A program made the translations under genes and the position numbers. Below are positions 1 to 10,500 of a stretch of DNA of 22,476 bases, one piece after another; the stretch's first letter is position 1, and every line of letters starts with the position of its first letter. The notes under the pieces are model-generated. The model worked only from the letters and a program-made list of their open reading frames with translations, was not told the DNA's origin and ran no database searches. Origin of the DNA: Planctomycetes bacterium RBG_16_43_13 (GTDB lineage Bacteria; Planctomycetota; MHYJ01); assembly GCA_001828445.1 (NCBI GenBank), contig MHYJ01000152.1:1-22476 (forward strand), in the 5' to 3' direction.

Positions 1-3000
1 CCTGAATATATGATGGGTGAGACAGTATACGTATTCGGCAGCGGCTTCACCCCTAACCAGCAGGTTATTGTTCAGGTTATCCGCGTGGATAACAGTATTG
101 TAACAGGTAACGGAACAGAGACCCCTGGCAGTGATATTATTACGGTTGATCCTTATGGTTCATTCATATATCCTTACTGGCTATCCGGAGGAACAGAGGC
201 ACAATACTATGGTACCCTGGTTGTGAATGCAATAGACAATGATACATTAGTGACTTTGGCTACAACCACATTCCTTGATAATCCATCATTCGGTCTTCAG
301 GGTTGCTCACGTTACAGAGGTGATTGTACTGACTCAGCTACCCCTGCAACCGGTTGGGCAGATGGGACAAACCCGATGAATGGGTGGACATCTGGTAATG
401 TCAAGGGATGGTATGAGCTTGAAGATGTCCCATATCGCCTTAAAATCAAACTGAAAAAACCAAGTGATGCCAAAATCTATTATATAACAACAGAACATGA
501 CAATCTTCGGGACGGAATTACAGGAGTAGACAGCGCAAGCGGATTCTATGTCGGGGCAGGTGATGATGACGACTATAATTATAATGAAGGAGAACTGACT
601 AAGACCTGTGTATTTCAGGCTTTCAGAACCACTGCCCCTGCTGATCTTCCAACACCATCAAACCCGTGTATTGTTACCGGACCTACATATAGCGGGGTAA
701 ATGATGATGGGAATAATGGGATAGACGAAGATGCTGCAAATGGGGTAGATAATGATGGTGATGGTAAAATAGACGAAGACCCGCCGCCAAAAAGCTCATC
801 GCCTGGGGTTCGACGCATCCAGTACACATGGGCAGTATTATTTCAATCCTCAGAAGTTGGAAATGACAAGAAGTGGGCCCTTTACTGGAAGGCTCATCTT
901 GCCTCAGGGTCCAGCACCTGGCCCGGGGCATCATTGCATGCCCAAACGAGCGCCGGGGGAAGTCAGGATGTCCCTATTCAGAATGTCCTCTCTTCACAGC
1001 AAGCAGACCTTTCAATTACAAAGTCTGATTCTCCTGACCCCGTCACAGTTAACGGCACACTGACCTATAGCATTACGGTTACAAATAACGGCCTAAACTC
1101 GGCGTCAAATGTCACTGTTACAGATACTATTCCGGGTAGTACAACCTTCGTATCTGCCACCGCCAGTCTGGGCAGTTGCTCCGGCACAAGTACTGTAACC
1201 TGTAATCTGGGCACACTAATTAATGGTGCCAGCGCCACTGTAACCATTGTGGTCATACCGACCACTACAGGGACGATACAGAACAAAGCAAGTGTGAATA
1301 GCAGCACGTCAGATCCGAGCAGTTCCAACAATACAACACCCTGGGTCTATACGACGGTAAATTCAGCGCCTGTCAATTCAGCAGACCTATCTATTGACAA
1401 ATCAGAATCTCAGGACCCTGTGCCAGCAGGAGGTATACTGACCTATACGATTACGGTGACGAATCTTGGTCCGAATCCTGCCACAAATGTTACGGTAACA
1501 GACAACCTGCCGGGGGGAGTAACCAACATCAATGCAAGCGGTTCCGGATGGAACTGCATAATTGACGGTTATTTAGTGACATGCACGCAGGCAAACCTGG
1601 CGGTTAATTCACCCTCTGTCATAACTATTACGGTTAATGCACCAACTTCAGGCTGCAACCTTAACAATACAGCAAGTGTAACGGCCGACCAGACTGATCC
1701 TGTCAGTTCCAACAATACAGAGACGATATCAACAACGGTTGCTCCGGGAGCAAACCTTTCTATTACGAAGACGGCATTTCCTGACCCGGTGACTGCAGGC
1801 GGGATACTTACATACACGGTTTCAGTGTCGAATGCCGGACCTAGTTCGGCTTCTAATGTAATTGTTTCTGACACGTTGCCGGCAGGGACTGCGTACATTG
1901 GTGCCAGCGGTACTGGCTGGTCATGCAGTCATGATACAGGTGTAGTAACCTGCAGCAGGGCGAGTCTTGGTGTTACGACGGCACCGGCTATAAGCATTCA
2001 GGTAACAGCTCCTGCTGATGGCGGAACGATCATCAACACAGCCAGTGTGTCAAGTAATGCTAATGATCCTGATACAGGGAATAACAATACCGGACCTGTG
2101 GAGACGACGGTAACTGCCTCAGCAGACCTTTCTATTATAAAGTCAGGCCCTGACTCGGTAGCAGCGGCTGGGGTGATGACATATACACTTGCCGTAACGA
2201 ACAACGGCCCAAGCACGGCCGCTAATGTCTCGGTTGCAGATTCTCTGCCTTCCGGAGTCACGTATACAGGTTTCAGCGGCACGGGCTGGACCTGCACCCC
2301 GGCACCGCCGAGTGGGGGTGTTGTGACGTGTAGCCGCAGCAGTCTTGCCGCAGGAGCAGCGCCGTTACTTACCCTTACGGCGACTGCGCCTATAACAACC
2401 GGTTCGATCATGAACAGTGCGACAGTTTCTGCCAGCACCAATGATACAGATAACGGAAATAATAGTTCATCGCTTGTAACAACGGTCACTGCCTCGGCAG
2501 ACCTTACTATTTTAAAGACAGGCCCTGCCACGGTAGCAGCGGGTGGGGTGATGACTTATACGCTTGCCGTAACTAACAGCGGCCCAAGCGCTGCCCCAAA
2601 TGTATCGGTTGCAGATACTCTGCCTTCCGGAGTCACGTATACAAATTCCAGTGGTACGGGCTGGACCTGCACCCCGGCACCGCCGAGTGGGGGTGTTGTG
2701 ACGTGTAGCCGCAGCAGTCTTGCCGTTGGAGCAGCGCCAATACTTACCCTTACGGCGACTGCGCCTATAACAACCGGATTGATCACTAACAGTGCGACAG
2801 TTTCTGCTAGCACCAATGATGCAAATAACGGAAATAATAGTTCATCGCTGGACACAACGGTCACTGCCTCAGCAGACCTTTCTATTTTAAAGACAGGCCC
2901 TTCCACGGTAACAACGGGTGGATCTATGACTTATACGCTTGCTGTAACGAACATCGGCCCAAGCACGGCCGCAAATGTATCGGTTGCAGATACTCTGCCT

Positions 3001-4515
3001 TCCGGTGTCACGTATACAAATTTCAGTGGTACGGGCTGGAACTGCACCCCGGCACCGCCGAGTGGGGGTGTTGTGACGTGTACCCTCGGCAGTCTTGCCG
3101 CAGGAGCTGCTCCGTTACTTACCCTTATGGCGACTGCGCCTATAACAACCGGATTAATCACTAACAGTGCGACAGTTACTACCAGCACCAGTGATCCAGT
3201 TAGTGGAAATAATAGTTCATCGTTGAACACAACGGTCACTTCACCATCGGCTTCTGGAGCAGATCTATCTATAACACAGGTTGATTCACCTGATCCTGTT
3301 GTGTTAGTGGGGAGTAATCTTACTTACACTGTAACTGTTACCAACAACGGTCCCGACGCTGCAACCGGAGTGACTGTCACGAATACTCTGCCATCATCAT
3401 CGGAGGTTAGCTTTGTTTCAGTCGTAACAACGCAGGGCAGCTGTACAGGTACAACTATAATAAATTGCAGCATAGGCAACCTTGCCAATGGCGGCAGTGC
3501 AACGATGACGATAGTCGTTCAGACACTGGTGGCAGCGATGGTGAGTAGTACCGCCGATGTAGACGCCAATGAAGTAGATTCAAATCTCAGTAATAACAGC
3601 GCTCCGGCCGTAACAAATGTTGGAGACCTTTCGAGGTTAGTCAACATCTCCACACGTGCATCGGTCTTAACCGGTGATAATGTACTGATTGGAGGATTTA
3701 TCCTCGGGGGTCTACTTCCAAAGACCATTTTGTTAAGAGGATTTGGGCCTACGCTGACAAGCCTTGGTGTTTCTGGCGCTATGGCAAATCCATATATTGA
3801 GCTATACTCCGGTCAGACACTCATTGCGACAAATGATAACTGGCAGACACCTATAGTCCAGTGTGATGCACCTGCAGTATCGTGTGGTACGCCGCAACAG
3901 ATACAGGCTACCGGAAAGGATGCATGTACTGTGATTGGCGGCGCCGGCTGCAGTCAGGACTCAGCCTTACTTGTCACACTTCCGCCGGGGGCTTATACCG
4001 TAATAATGAGAGGGGTGGGTGGAGGTACAGGTGTTGGGTTGATAGGTGTTGATGATCCAGATACCAGTACTCAACCTAAACTGGTAAATATTTCATCGCG
4101 CGGAATGGTTCTAACCGGAGACGGTGTTATGATCGGTGGTTTCATTATAGGTGCCGGTAGTGGAAATAAACCGGTTTTGATACGTGCAATGGGTCCGACA
4201 CTGACCGACCTGGGGGTCCCTGGTGCGCTTGCCAATCCTTATATTGAGCTTTATTCAGGCCAGACCCTTTTTGCAACAAATGATAACTGGCAGACACCAA
4301 TAACTCAATGTGCCCCGCCTGCAGTATCCTGCGGTACTCCTCAAGATATTGTGGCTACTGGAAAGGATTCATGTACAGTGGTCGGTGGCGCTGGATGTAG
4401 TCAGGACTCAGCCATACTTGTTACCCTTCCACCGGGTGCATATACAGCAATAGTAAGGGGAGTTAATAACGTAACAGGTGTAGGACTGATTGGTATTGAC
4501 GAACTCGGACAATAG
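1..4515 (+). CDS. Secreted DUF11-repeat surface protein with tandem C-terminal Cys4 modules (5' partial)
   Basis: The frame is open to the window edge (codons for P-E-Y precede the first ATG at 10) and there is no signal peptide, so the true start lies upstream. Numbering from the Met at 10: residues 1-95 look like an Ig-type domain (G-E-T-V-Y-V-F-G-S-G-F-T-P motif). Residues 96-330 are an unrecognised region holding a Ca-binding-like acidic loop at about 247-257 (DNDGDGKIDED). Seven DUF11 repeats of about 125 residues start near 332, 458, 581, 705, 830, 955 and 1084, each opening with A-[DN]-L-[ST]-I. Two Cys4 modules fill 1210-1501. DUF11 repeats are Ig-like and usually form extracellular stalks. 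Probably an exported adhesin or surface-layer-type protein; the ligand is unknown. Only 20 bases separate it from the next gene, suggesting an operon. Confidence 0.9.
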   Translation, partial: PEYMMGETVYVFGSGFTPNQQVIVQVIRVDNSIVTGNGTETPGSDIITVDPYGSFIYPYWLSGGTEAQYYGTLVVNAIDNDTLVTLATTTFLDNPSFGLQGCSRYRGDCTDSATPATGWADGTNPMNGWTSGNVKGWYELEDVPYRLKIKLKKPSDAKIYYITTEHDNLRDGITGVDSASGFYVGAGDDDDYNYNEGELTKTCVFQAFRTTAPADLPTPSNPCIVTGPTYSGVNDDGNNGIDEDAANGVDNDGDGKIDEDPPPKSSSPGVRRIQYTWAVLFQSSEVGNDKKWALYWKAHLASGSSTWPGASLHAQTSAGGSQDVPIQNVLSSQQADLSITKSDSPDPVTVNGTLTYSITVTNNGLNSASNVTVTDTIPGSTTFVSATASLGSCSGTSTVTCNLGTLINGASATVTIVVIPTTTGTIQNKASVNSSTSDPSSSNNTTPWVYTTVNSAPVNSADLSIDKSESQDPVPAGGILTYTITVTNLGPNPATNVTVTDNLPGGVTNINASGSGWNCIIDGYLVTCTQANLAVNSPSVITITVNAPTSGCNLNNTASVTADQTDPVSSNNTETISTTVAPGANLSITKTAFPDPVTAGGILTYTVSVSNAGPSSASNVIVSDTLPAGTAYIGASGTGWSCSHDTGVVTCSRASLGVTTAPAISIQVTAPADGGTIINTASVSSNANDPDTGNNNTGPVETTVTASADLSIIKSGPDSVAAAGVMTYTLAVTNNGPSTAANVSVADSLPSGVTYTGFSGTGWTCTPAPPSGGVVTCSRSSLAAGAAPLLTLTATAPITTGSIMNSATVSASTNDTDNGNNSSSLVTTVTASADLTILKTGPATVAAGGVMTYTLAVTNSGPSAAPNVSVADTLPSGVTYTNSSGTGWTCTPAPPSGGVVTCSRSSLAVGAAPILTLTATAPITTGLITNSATVSASTNDANNGNNSSSLDTTVTASADLSILKTGPSTVTTGGSMTYTLAVTNIGPSTAANVSVADTLPSGVTYTNFSGTGWNCTPAPPSGGVVTCTLGSLAAGAAPLLTLMATAPITTGLITNSATVTTSTSDPVSGNNSSSLNTTVTSPSASGADLSITQVDSPDPVVLVGSNLTYTVTVTNNGPDAATGVTVTNTLPSSSEVSFVSVVTTQGSCTGTTIINCSIGNLANGGSATMTIVVQTLVAAMVSSTADVDANEVDSNLSNNSAPAVTNVGDLSRLVNISTRASVLTGDNVLIGGFILGGLLPKTILLRGFGPTLTSLGVSGAMANPYIELYSGQTLIATNDNWQTPIVQCDAPAVSCGTPQQIQATGKDACTVIGGAGCSQDSALLVTLPPGAYTVIMRGVGGGTGVGLIGVDDPDTSTQPKLVNISSRGMVLTGDGVMIGGFIIGAGSGNKPVLIRAMGPTLTDLGVPGALANPYIELYSGQTLFATNDNWQTPITQCAPPAVSCGTPQDIVATGKDSCTVVGGAGCSQDSAILVTLPPGAYTAIVRGVNNVTGVGLIGIDELGQ
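2122..3246 (+). repeat. Near-identical 375-bp tandem repeats (DUF11 units 4-6)
   Basis: Three consecutive DUF11 units begin at 2122, 2497 and 2872 with an exact 375-base period. A 70-base block at 2281-2350 is identical to 2656-2725 and nearly identical at 3031. The outer DUF11 units of the same gene are far more diverged, so this trio expanded recently or is homogenised by recombination. Confidence 0.9.
3637..4512 (+). repeat. Tandem pair of Cys4 C-terminal modules, gene 1
   Basis: Two copies start at 3637 and 4081 and run to the stop codon. Each has the order L-V-N-I-S-[ST]-R, T-G-D-x-V-[LM]-[28 protein letters not shown], four cysteines, L-P-P-G-A-Y-T and G-V-G-L-I-G-[VI]-D. The linker D-D-P-D-T-S-T-Q-P-K is identical to the one in the next gene. 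Confidence 0.9.
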
Positions 4516-4535
4516 AGTTATCAAAGTATAAAGCC

Positions 4536-7451
4536 ATGAAAAAATTATTATCTTTCATCATGATGTTCGTGGTTTTAGGGTTGTTTATTCTTCTGGGTAA
4601 ATCAGTAAATGTTTATGCTGACGGAACAGAGACGCTTGGTCCTCCGCTCGGCATAACTGTCGCCAGCGGATCTGGAATCGCCGCCGGTGGAACCGGCATG
4701 AATACACAACCTGGTCTAATTACTGTTGATGTTCCAGCCGGTGCGATTGTTAAACAGGTTCTGCTCTACTGGGAAGGATATAGTGACGGGCCAGATCTTG
4801 GTGATGACTACATTTCTGTTAATGGTATCGGGGTTTACGGTGCTCTAATTGGTGGTCCTGCTTACTTCATTACTACAAGTAGAATCAATACCAGCTTTCG
4901 AGCTGATATTACGTCATTGGGTCTCATCACTCCGGGTTTAAATACTCTTACAGTAGATGGCATGTCATTTAGTTATAGAAATAATGGGGCCGGAGTGCTG
5001 GTTATCTACGATAATGGATCTGGGGCATCTGATATCCAAATAAGAGATGGTCTCGACAGGGCATACATTAATAATCCAAATCCATCAAAGAGTACCGTAC
5101 CGCAGACATTCAATATTATACCCGCAGGTGTTGATAGGATTGCTAAGGTTTTACTTTTTGTGGGTAGTGTTTCTGACTCTCCCCAAACACCTCGCCCCAA
5201 TTCTGTAGAAATAAGTGTAACTGCCGGCAGTGTCACTACAACCTATACATATAGCAATTTCCTTAATAGTAATGATGGTCCTGAATGGGACAGTCTCATT
5301 CTCGATGTCTTAATTCCTAATGGAGCTTCGAAGCTGAAGGTCCAGGTCTTTTCGAGAGATGATGCTTTCCCTGCTTCAGGTAATGATCCTGCCTCTTTAG
5401 AGTGGATCGGAGGTATAGTATCAATACCCGCACCAAATCTTCTTAATGAGGTGGATCTATCTATCACAAAGACTGCCTCGCCGGATCCGGTCACAGTTGG
5501 GCAGAACCTAACCTATTCTATTACTGTGACAAATAACGGTCCGGGTCAGGCAACTGGAGTTACTATTACGGATGCACTGCCGTCAGGTGTGGCCTATGTT
5601 TCTGCTTTTTCAAGCGATGGTAGTTGCAGCGGAACAAGCACAGTAACATGCAGTATCGGAAGCCTTCCTGCCGGGGGCAGTGCAACGATATCAATTGTGG
5701 TAACAACGCTAACAGATGGAATTATCTGCAACTGTGCAAGTGTCACTGGTGAACAGGCAGATCCCAATACCGCAAATAACATTACACCATGTATTGCTAC
5801 TACGGTAAGTCCTTTAGGGAGTCCTTCAGCTGATTTGTCTGTTTCAAAGATTGACTCACCTGACCCGGTTAATGTCGGTGCGAGCCTTCTTTATACCATT
5901 ACAGTGACAAACAACGGTCCAAGTGATGCTACCGGTGTTACAGTTACAGACACTCTTCCGGCTGGAGCAGATTTTGTGTCTGCTACACCAAGCCAGGGGA
6001 GTTGCAGCGGAACACTTACAGTTACATGCAGCCTGGGGAATATTTTAAACGGTTCGAGTGCCAATATAATGATTGTAGTAATACCAACTGTATCAGGAAT
6101 ACTCAATAACAGTGCCAGCGTAAGCGGGAATGAGAATGATCCAAATATGGCTGACAATACCACACCTGTAATATCTACAGCAGTCAATAACCTCCCTACA
6201 GCAGATGCAGATCTCTCAATTACAAAGGCCGATTCACCTGATCCTGTGATCTTGGTGGGAGACTCACTTACCTATACGATTACGGTGACTAACAATGGAC
6301 CGGTTACAGCTACAGGAGTAGTGGTAACGGATACCCTGCCAGCAGAGGTAAACTATGTATCCCTTAACGCTACTCAAGGTATATGCAGTGGAACGACTGC
6401 CATTACCTGTAACATAGGCACACTTTTAAATGGTGACAGTGCAGTAATTACAATTGTGACCCAGACCCTTGTAGCTTCAGTTGTCAGCAATACGGCCAGT
6501 GTGTTCGGCAGTGAGAATGATTTAGTATTGGGCAACAACAGCGCTACATCGGTAACAAATGTTGGAGATCTTACAAGGTTAATCAATATCTCTACCCGTG
6601 CTCCTGTGCAGACAGGCGACAATGTGATGATAGGTGGATTTATCCTTGGAGGGCTTCTTCCAAAGTCCATATTGATAAGAGGTTTTGGGCCGACCCTTGC
6701 AGACTTTAATGTATCTGGTTCAATGGCCAATCCCTATATTGAACTCTATTCTGGCCAGACACTTATTGCTACCAATGATGATTGGCAGACACCAATAACC
6801 CAGTGTGATGCTCCTTCAGTATCGTGTGGTACTCCGCAAGACATTCAGGCTACTGGCATGAGTGCATGCTCTGTGGCAACCACAGGGTGTTCACGTGATG
6901 CAGCCATAATGGCTACTCTTCCCGCCGGGGCTTATACAGTGATACTGCGGGGAGTGGGAGGAGAGACGGGAGTAGGGCTTATAGGTGTTGATGATCCTGA
7001 TACCAGTACTCAACCTAAGCTTGTGAACATTTCCACACGTGGCTTGGTCTTAACAGGCGACAGTGTCATGATTGGAGGTTTCATAATAGGGGCAGGTAGT
7101 GGAAATAAATCGGTTTTGGTTCGGGCGTTAGGGCCTACACTTGCGGACTTTGGAGTCTCTGGTGCTCTGGCCGATCCCTATATTGAGATTTATTCCGGCC
7201 AGACCCTTTTTGCAGCAAATGATAACTGGCAGACCCCTATAACACAATGTGATCCGCCTGCGGTATCCTGTGGTACTCCACAAGAGATAGAGGCAACAGG
7301 AATGGATTCATGTACAGTGGCTGCCACAGGCTGTAGTCAGGATGCAGCCATCCTTATGACGCTCCCGCCATGGGCATATACGGCTATCGTAAGGGGAGTT
7401 GGCGGGGTCACGGGTGTAGGACTCGTTGGTATTGATGAACTCGGGCAATAA
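4536..7451 (+). CDS. Secreted DUF11-repeat protein with tandem C-terminal Cys4 modules
   Basis: A 971-residue protein. Residues 1-29 form a clear signal peptide (basic MKK, hydrophobic core, cleavage after V-Y-A). Residues 30-300 form a beta-rich domain I cannot name with certainty; its phrases (V-L-L-Y-W-E-G, G-V-L-V-I-Y-D) recall DUF3344-type or other extracellular domains found before DUF11. Three DUF11 repeats start near 306, 432 and 558, and two Cys4 modules fill about 682-971. Likely exported to the cell surface. No Shine-Dalgarno sequence precedes the ATG. It begins 20 bases after the previous stop, so translation may be coupled to gene 1. The two C-terminal modules and their linker are closest to those of gene 1, marking these two as a paralogous pair. 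Confidence 0.93.
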   Translation: MKKLLSFIMMFVVLGLFILLGKSVNVYADGTETLGPPLGITVASGSGIAAGGTGMNTQPGLITVDVPAGAIVKQVLLYWEGYSDGPDLGDDYISVNGIGVYGALIGGPAYFITTSRINTSFRADITSLGLITPGLNTLTVDGMSFSYRNNGAGVLVIYDNGSGASDIQIRDGLDRAYINNPNPSKSTVPQTFNIIPAGVDRIAKVLLFVGSVSDSPQTPRPNSVEISVTAGSVTTTYTYSNFLNSNDGPEWDSLILDVLIPNGASKLKVQVFSRDDAFPASGNDPASLEWIGGIVSIPAPNLLNEVDLSITKTASPDPVTVGQNLTYSITVTNNGPGQATGVTITDALPSGVAYVSAFSSDGSCSGTSTVTCSIGSLPAGGSATISIVVTTLTDGIICNCASVTGEQADPNTANNITPCIATTVSPLGSPSADLSVSKIDSPDPVNVGASLLYTITVTNNGPSDATGVTVTDTLPAGADFVSATPSQGSCSGTLTVTCSLGNILNGSSANIMIVVIPTVSGILNNSASVSGNENDPNMADNTTPVISTAVNNLPTADADLSITKADSPDPVILVGDSLTYTITVTNNGPVTATGVVVTDTLPAEVNYVSLNATQGICSGTTAITCNIGTLLNGDSAVITIVTQTLVASVVSNTASVFGSENDLVLGNNSATSVTNVGDLTRLINISTRAPVQTGDNVMIGGFILGGLLPKSILIRGFGPTLADFNVSGSMANPYIELYSGQTLIATNDDWQTPITQCDAPSVSCGTPQDIQATGMSACSVATTGCSRDAAIMATLPAGAYTVILRGVGGETGVGLIGVDDPDTSTQPKLVNISTRGLVLTGDSVMIGGFIIGAGSGNKSVLVRALGPTLADFGVSGALADPYIEIYSGQTLFAANDNWQTPITQCDPPAVSCGTPQEIEATGMDSCTVAATGCSQDAAILMTLPPWAYTAIVRGVGGVTGVGLVGIDELGQ
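6579..7448 (+). repeat. Tandem pair of Cys4 C-terminal modules, gene 2
   Basis: Copies start at 6579 and 7020. The first copy matches the first copy of gene 1 (G-G-L-L-P-K-S-I-L-I-R), and the second matches the second copy of gene 1 (G-A-G-S-G-N-K). The pair was therefore inherited as a unit. Confidence 0.9.
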
Positions 7452-7502
7452 GAAGGGTGGAATCACATCAGAGCCTTTACCTTTAAACAACTCACAGTAG
7501 CA

Positions 7503-10500
7503 ATGAAAAAGTTTCTAATGCTTGTGATAGTGCTGGCATTACTTGATGCCAGGATCGTCTATGCACAGGCTATGGAGAAGGTCGGTCAGGAAGTAATAGA
7601 TGCTCTTCAGACAACGGGTGAGGTGAACGTTGTTATTAAGCTTGCAGACCCTGCATCCATGAGGGTCCCTCATCCCGATCTGCTTATTTCGAGAAATGCA
7701 ATTGCTGATCTTCAACAGGGTGTGTTATCTGCACTTATCCCTTCTGATTTCAGGGTAAAACACAAGTATAAGTATGTTTCTGCACTGTCGGGAAAAGCGA
7801 CTTTAGCCGGACTCACGAAGTTATCCGCAGATCCCAATGTGGTAAAAATAGACCTGGATGTCGGCGGTACAGTATGGCTGCAGGATAGTGTCCCGCTTAT
7901 TCGTGCTAATGAGTGGCATACCGCAGGAGTCATGGGCAGCAATACAGTGGTTGCGGTGCTTGACAGCGGGGTAGATACTGATCATGCCGATCTGGCAGGT
8001 GACCTGATACATCAGGAATGTTTTCTCGATACTGATGGTGATATAGACGGAAATGGCGGTTGTCCTAACGGCAGTGACAGGCAAACTGGTGCAGGCGCAG
8101 CAGAAGATGATCACGGGCATGGTACACATGTGACAGGGATAATTACTTCAGATGGTACCATAAGTTCTGCTGGTGTTGCGCCGGGTGCTAAAATTGTTTC
8201 TATTAAGATTGTCAGCAGCTCAGGTAATTTCTATTATATCTCAGAGTTGGTAGCAGCACTGGATTTTATCATTAACAACAGTCCGGATGTCAAAGTCATC
8301 AATATGAGTTTGGGTTCCTTTACGTTGTTTAATGGTGATTGTGACAATTCGACTGCATACAACATGGCTATTGCTGCTGTCATCAACACACTGCGGACCA
8401 ATGGGGTGATTGCCTTTGCAGCGTCAGGGAATGACGGTTCAGGTGCCGGCATGAGTTCTCCAGCCTGCCTGAGCAATGTTGTATCAGTAGGAGCTACATA
8501 TAAGAGTGACAGTGTTGCATCATTCACAAACAGCAATGCCTCCCTCGATGTTATGGCGCCTGGAGTGGCTATTGACTCAACATACCTGTCAAATGGAACA
8601 CTAACCGCTTCGGGAACCAGCATGGCAAGCCCACACACGGCCGGCTGTGCGGCCCTCTTGATTGATGCAGGTGTGGCTGTAACCCCTGACGAGATTGAAA
8701 CACGACTGCAAACATCATCCGTGATGGTTACCGATCCTTCGAATGGCCTGACGTTTCCAAGAATTCGCTGCCATAATCACCCTCCCGCGCTTTCTTACTC
8801 CGTAGAATCAGGTTATGGGAATGACGGTCTGAACCCAAATTCCGGCACTGCTTCCGACGCGTTTTCATATAAGGTGATCTACACTGATGCTGACAATGAT
8901 CCACCGGATTACATAAAGTTACATATAAACGGCAACACGACAGGGGTAGGAATGACACTTGAAACATCATCGTCAGATCAAAGCCTTCGGGATGGGAACT
9001 ATGCCAACGGGGAGCAGTTTATCTATACTACCTCACACTCTATTGGCGTACATGAATACTATATTACAACATCCGATTGGCTGGATACTGCAAGACTTCC
9101 TTTGATCGGAACATTAAGCGGTCCGACAGTAAATAATCTCACAATTACTACAACCTCACTCCCCTCAGGAACAGCGGGGTTAGTTTATAGCGCTGCATTA
9201 TCCGCCTCAGGTGGAATTCCACCATACACGTGGGATATCCCATCGGGCCTGCCTCAGGGATTGACTTTCAACACGTCCACTGGTGAGATCTCAGGTACGC
9301 CTTCATTGGACGGCACATACAACTTTACAACGTATGTCACGGATACTAATCCGGATACCTATTTCAAGGGATTAACAATAACAGTCCTTCCTGAAATCTG
9401 TGATGGTATTGATAATAATAACAACGGCCAGATTGATGAAGGCTCCATCAATACGGACGGAGACAGCCAGGCTGATTGTGTAGATGCTGATGATGATAAT
9501 GACGGGTATACGGACGGAGCAGATAACTGCGCGCTCACCTTTAATGCGGATCAGGCTAATACAGATGGTGATGGCGTAGGGGATGCATGTGATTTCGACT
9601 GCACGCCTGGGGATGTTTGTTCTCCCCTGTCTGATCCTGTTTGTGGTGTTGATTTTATCACCTACACCAATTCATGTGAAGCGTCAGTGGCCTGTGCTGA
9701 GATTGCGTATAGTGGCGCGTGTAATGCGGATCAGGATGCTGATGGACTGCCTGACGGCTGGGAGTCCCGGTATGCCCTTAACCCTGCTGATGCAGCCGGA
9801 AACAATGGGGCTTCCGGTGACCCGGATGGAGATGGCTATACTAATCTTCAGGAGTACCAGGGTGGCAGCAACCCGCAGTATTCAACCAGTGTCCCAACAA
9901 TGAATCAGCCCAAATTAGCCAACATATCCACTCGCGGCCCTGTTCAGACCGGTGACAGCGTAATGATCGGCGGATTCATCATCAATGGCACTGCGCCAAG
10001 GTCAGTTCTGATCAGAGGGTTTGGACCGACGTTAACAGACTGGGGAGTAACCGGTGCAATGTCCAATCCTTATATTGAACTATATTCCGGCCAGACACTT
10101 ATAGCTACTAATGATAACTGGCAGACGCCAATAGCACAATGTGATGTACCTGCAGTATCCTGCGGTACACCACAAGACATACAGGCAACAGGCAAGGACG
10201 CCTGCTCAGTAGCCACAACAGGCTGCAGCCAGGACGCAGCCATACTCGTGACACTTCCTCCCGGTGCTTATACAGCGGTAATGAGAGGAGTAGGTGGAGG
10301 AACCGGTGTGGGTCTTATAGGTGTTGATGATAATGATACAAGTATATTATCTAAGATCGTGAATATCTCCACGCGCGGACCGGTACTAACCGGAGACAGC
10401 GTGATGATTGGCGGTTTCATTGTGGGCGGGAGCTCATCAAAGACGGTGCTGATCAGAGGGTTTGGACCGACACTTTCAGACTGGGGAGTATCCGGTGCAA

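Noticed and set aside
1998..2906. Long open frames on the minus strand within the DUF11 repeats
   Set aside because: They repeat with the 375-base period of the sense gene and have no ribosome-binding site or recognisable domain; they are antisense shadows.
2122..3246. CRISPR-like array
   Set aside because: The repeats are 375 bases long, coding and in frame, with no short spacer/repeat pattern.
4440..4512. LPxTG, PEP-CTERM or T9SS-type tail at the protein ends
   Set aside because: All visible ends stop right after the Cys4 module with no hydrophobic helix, basic tail or sorting motif.
8234..8638. 134-codon minus-strand frame inside the protease catalytic domain
   Set aside because: The sense strand encodes all catalytic motifs; the antisense product has no recognisable features.
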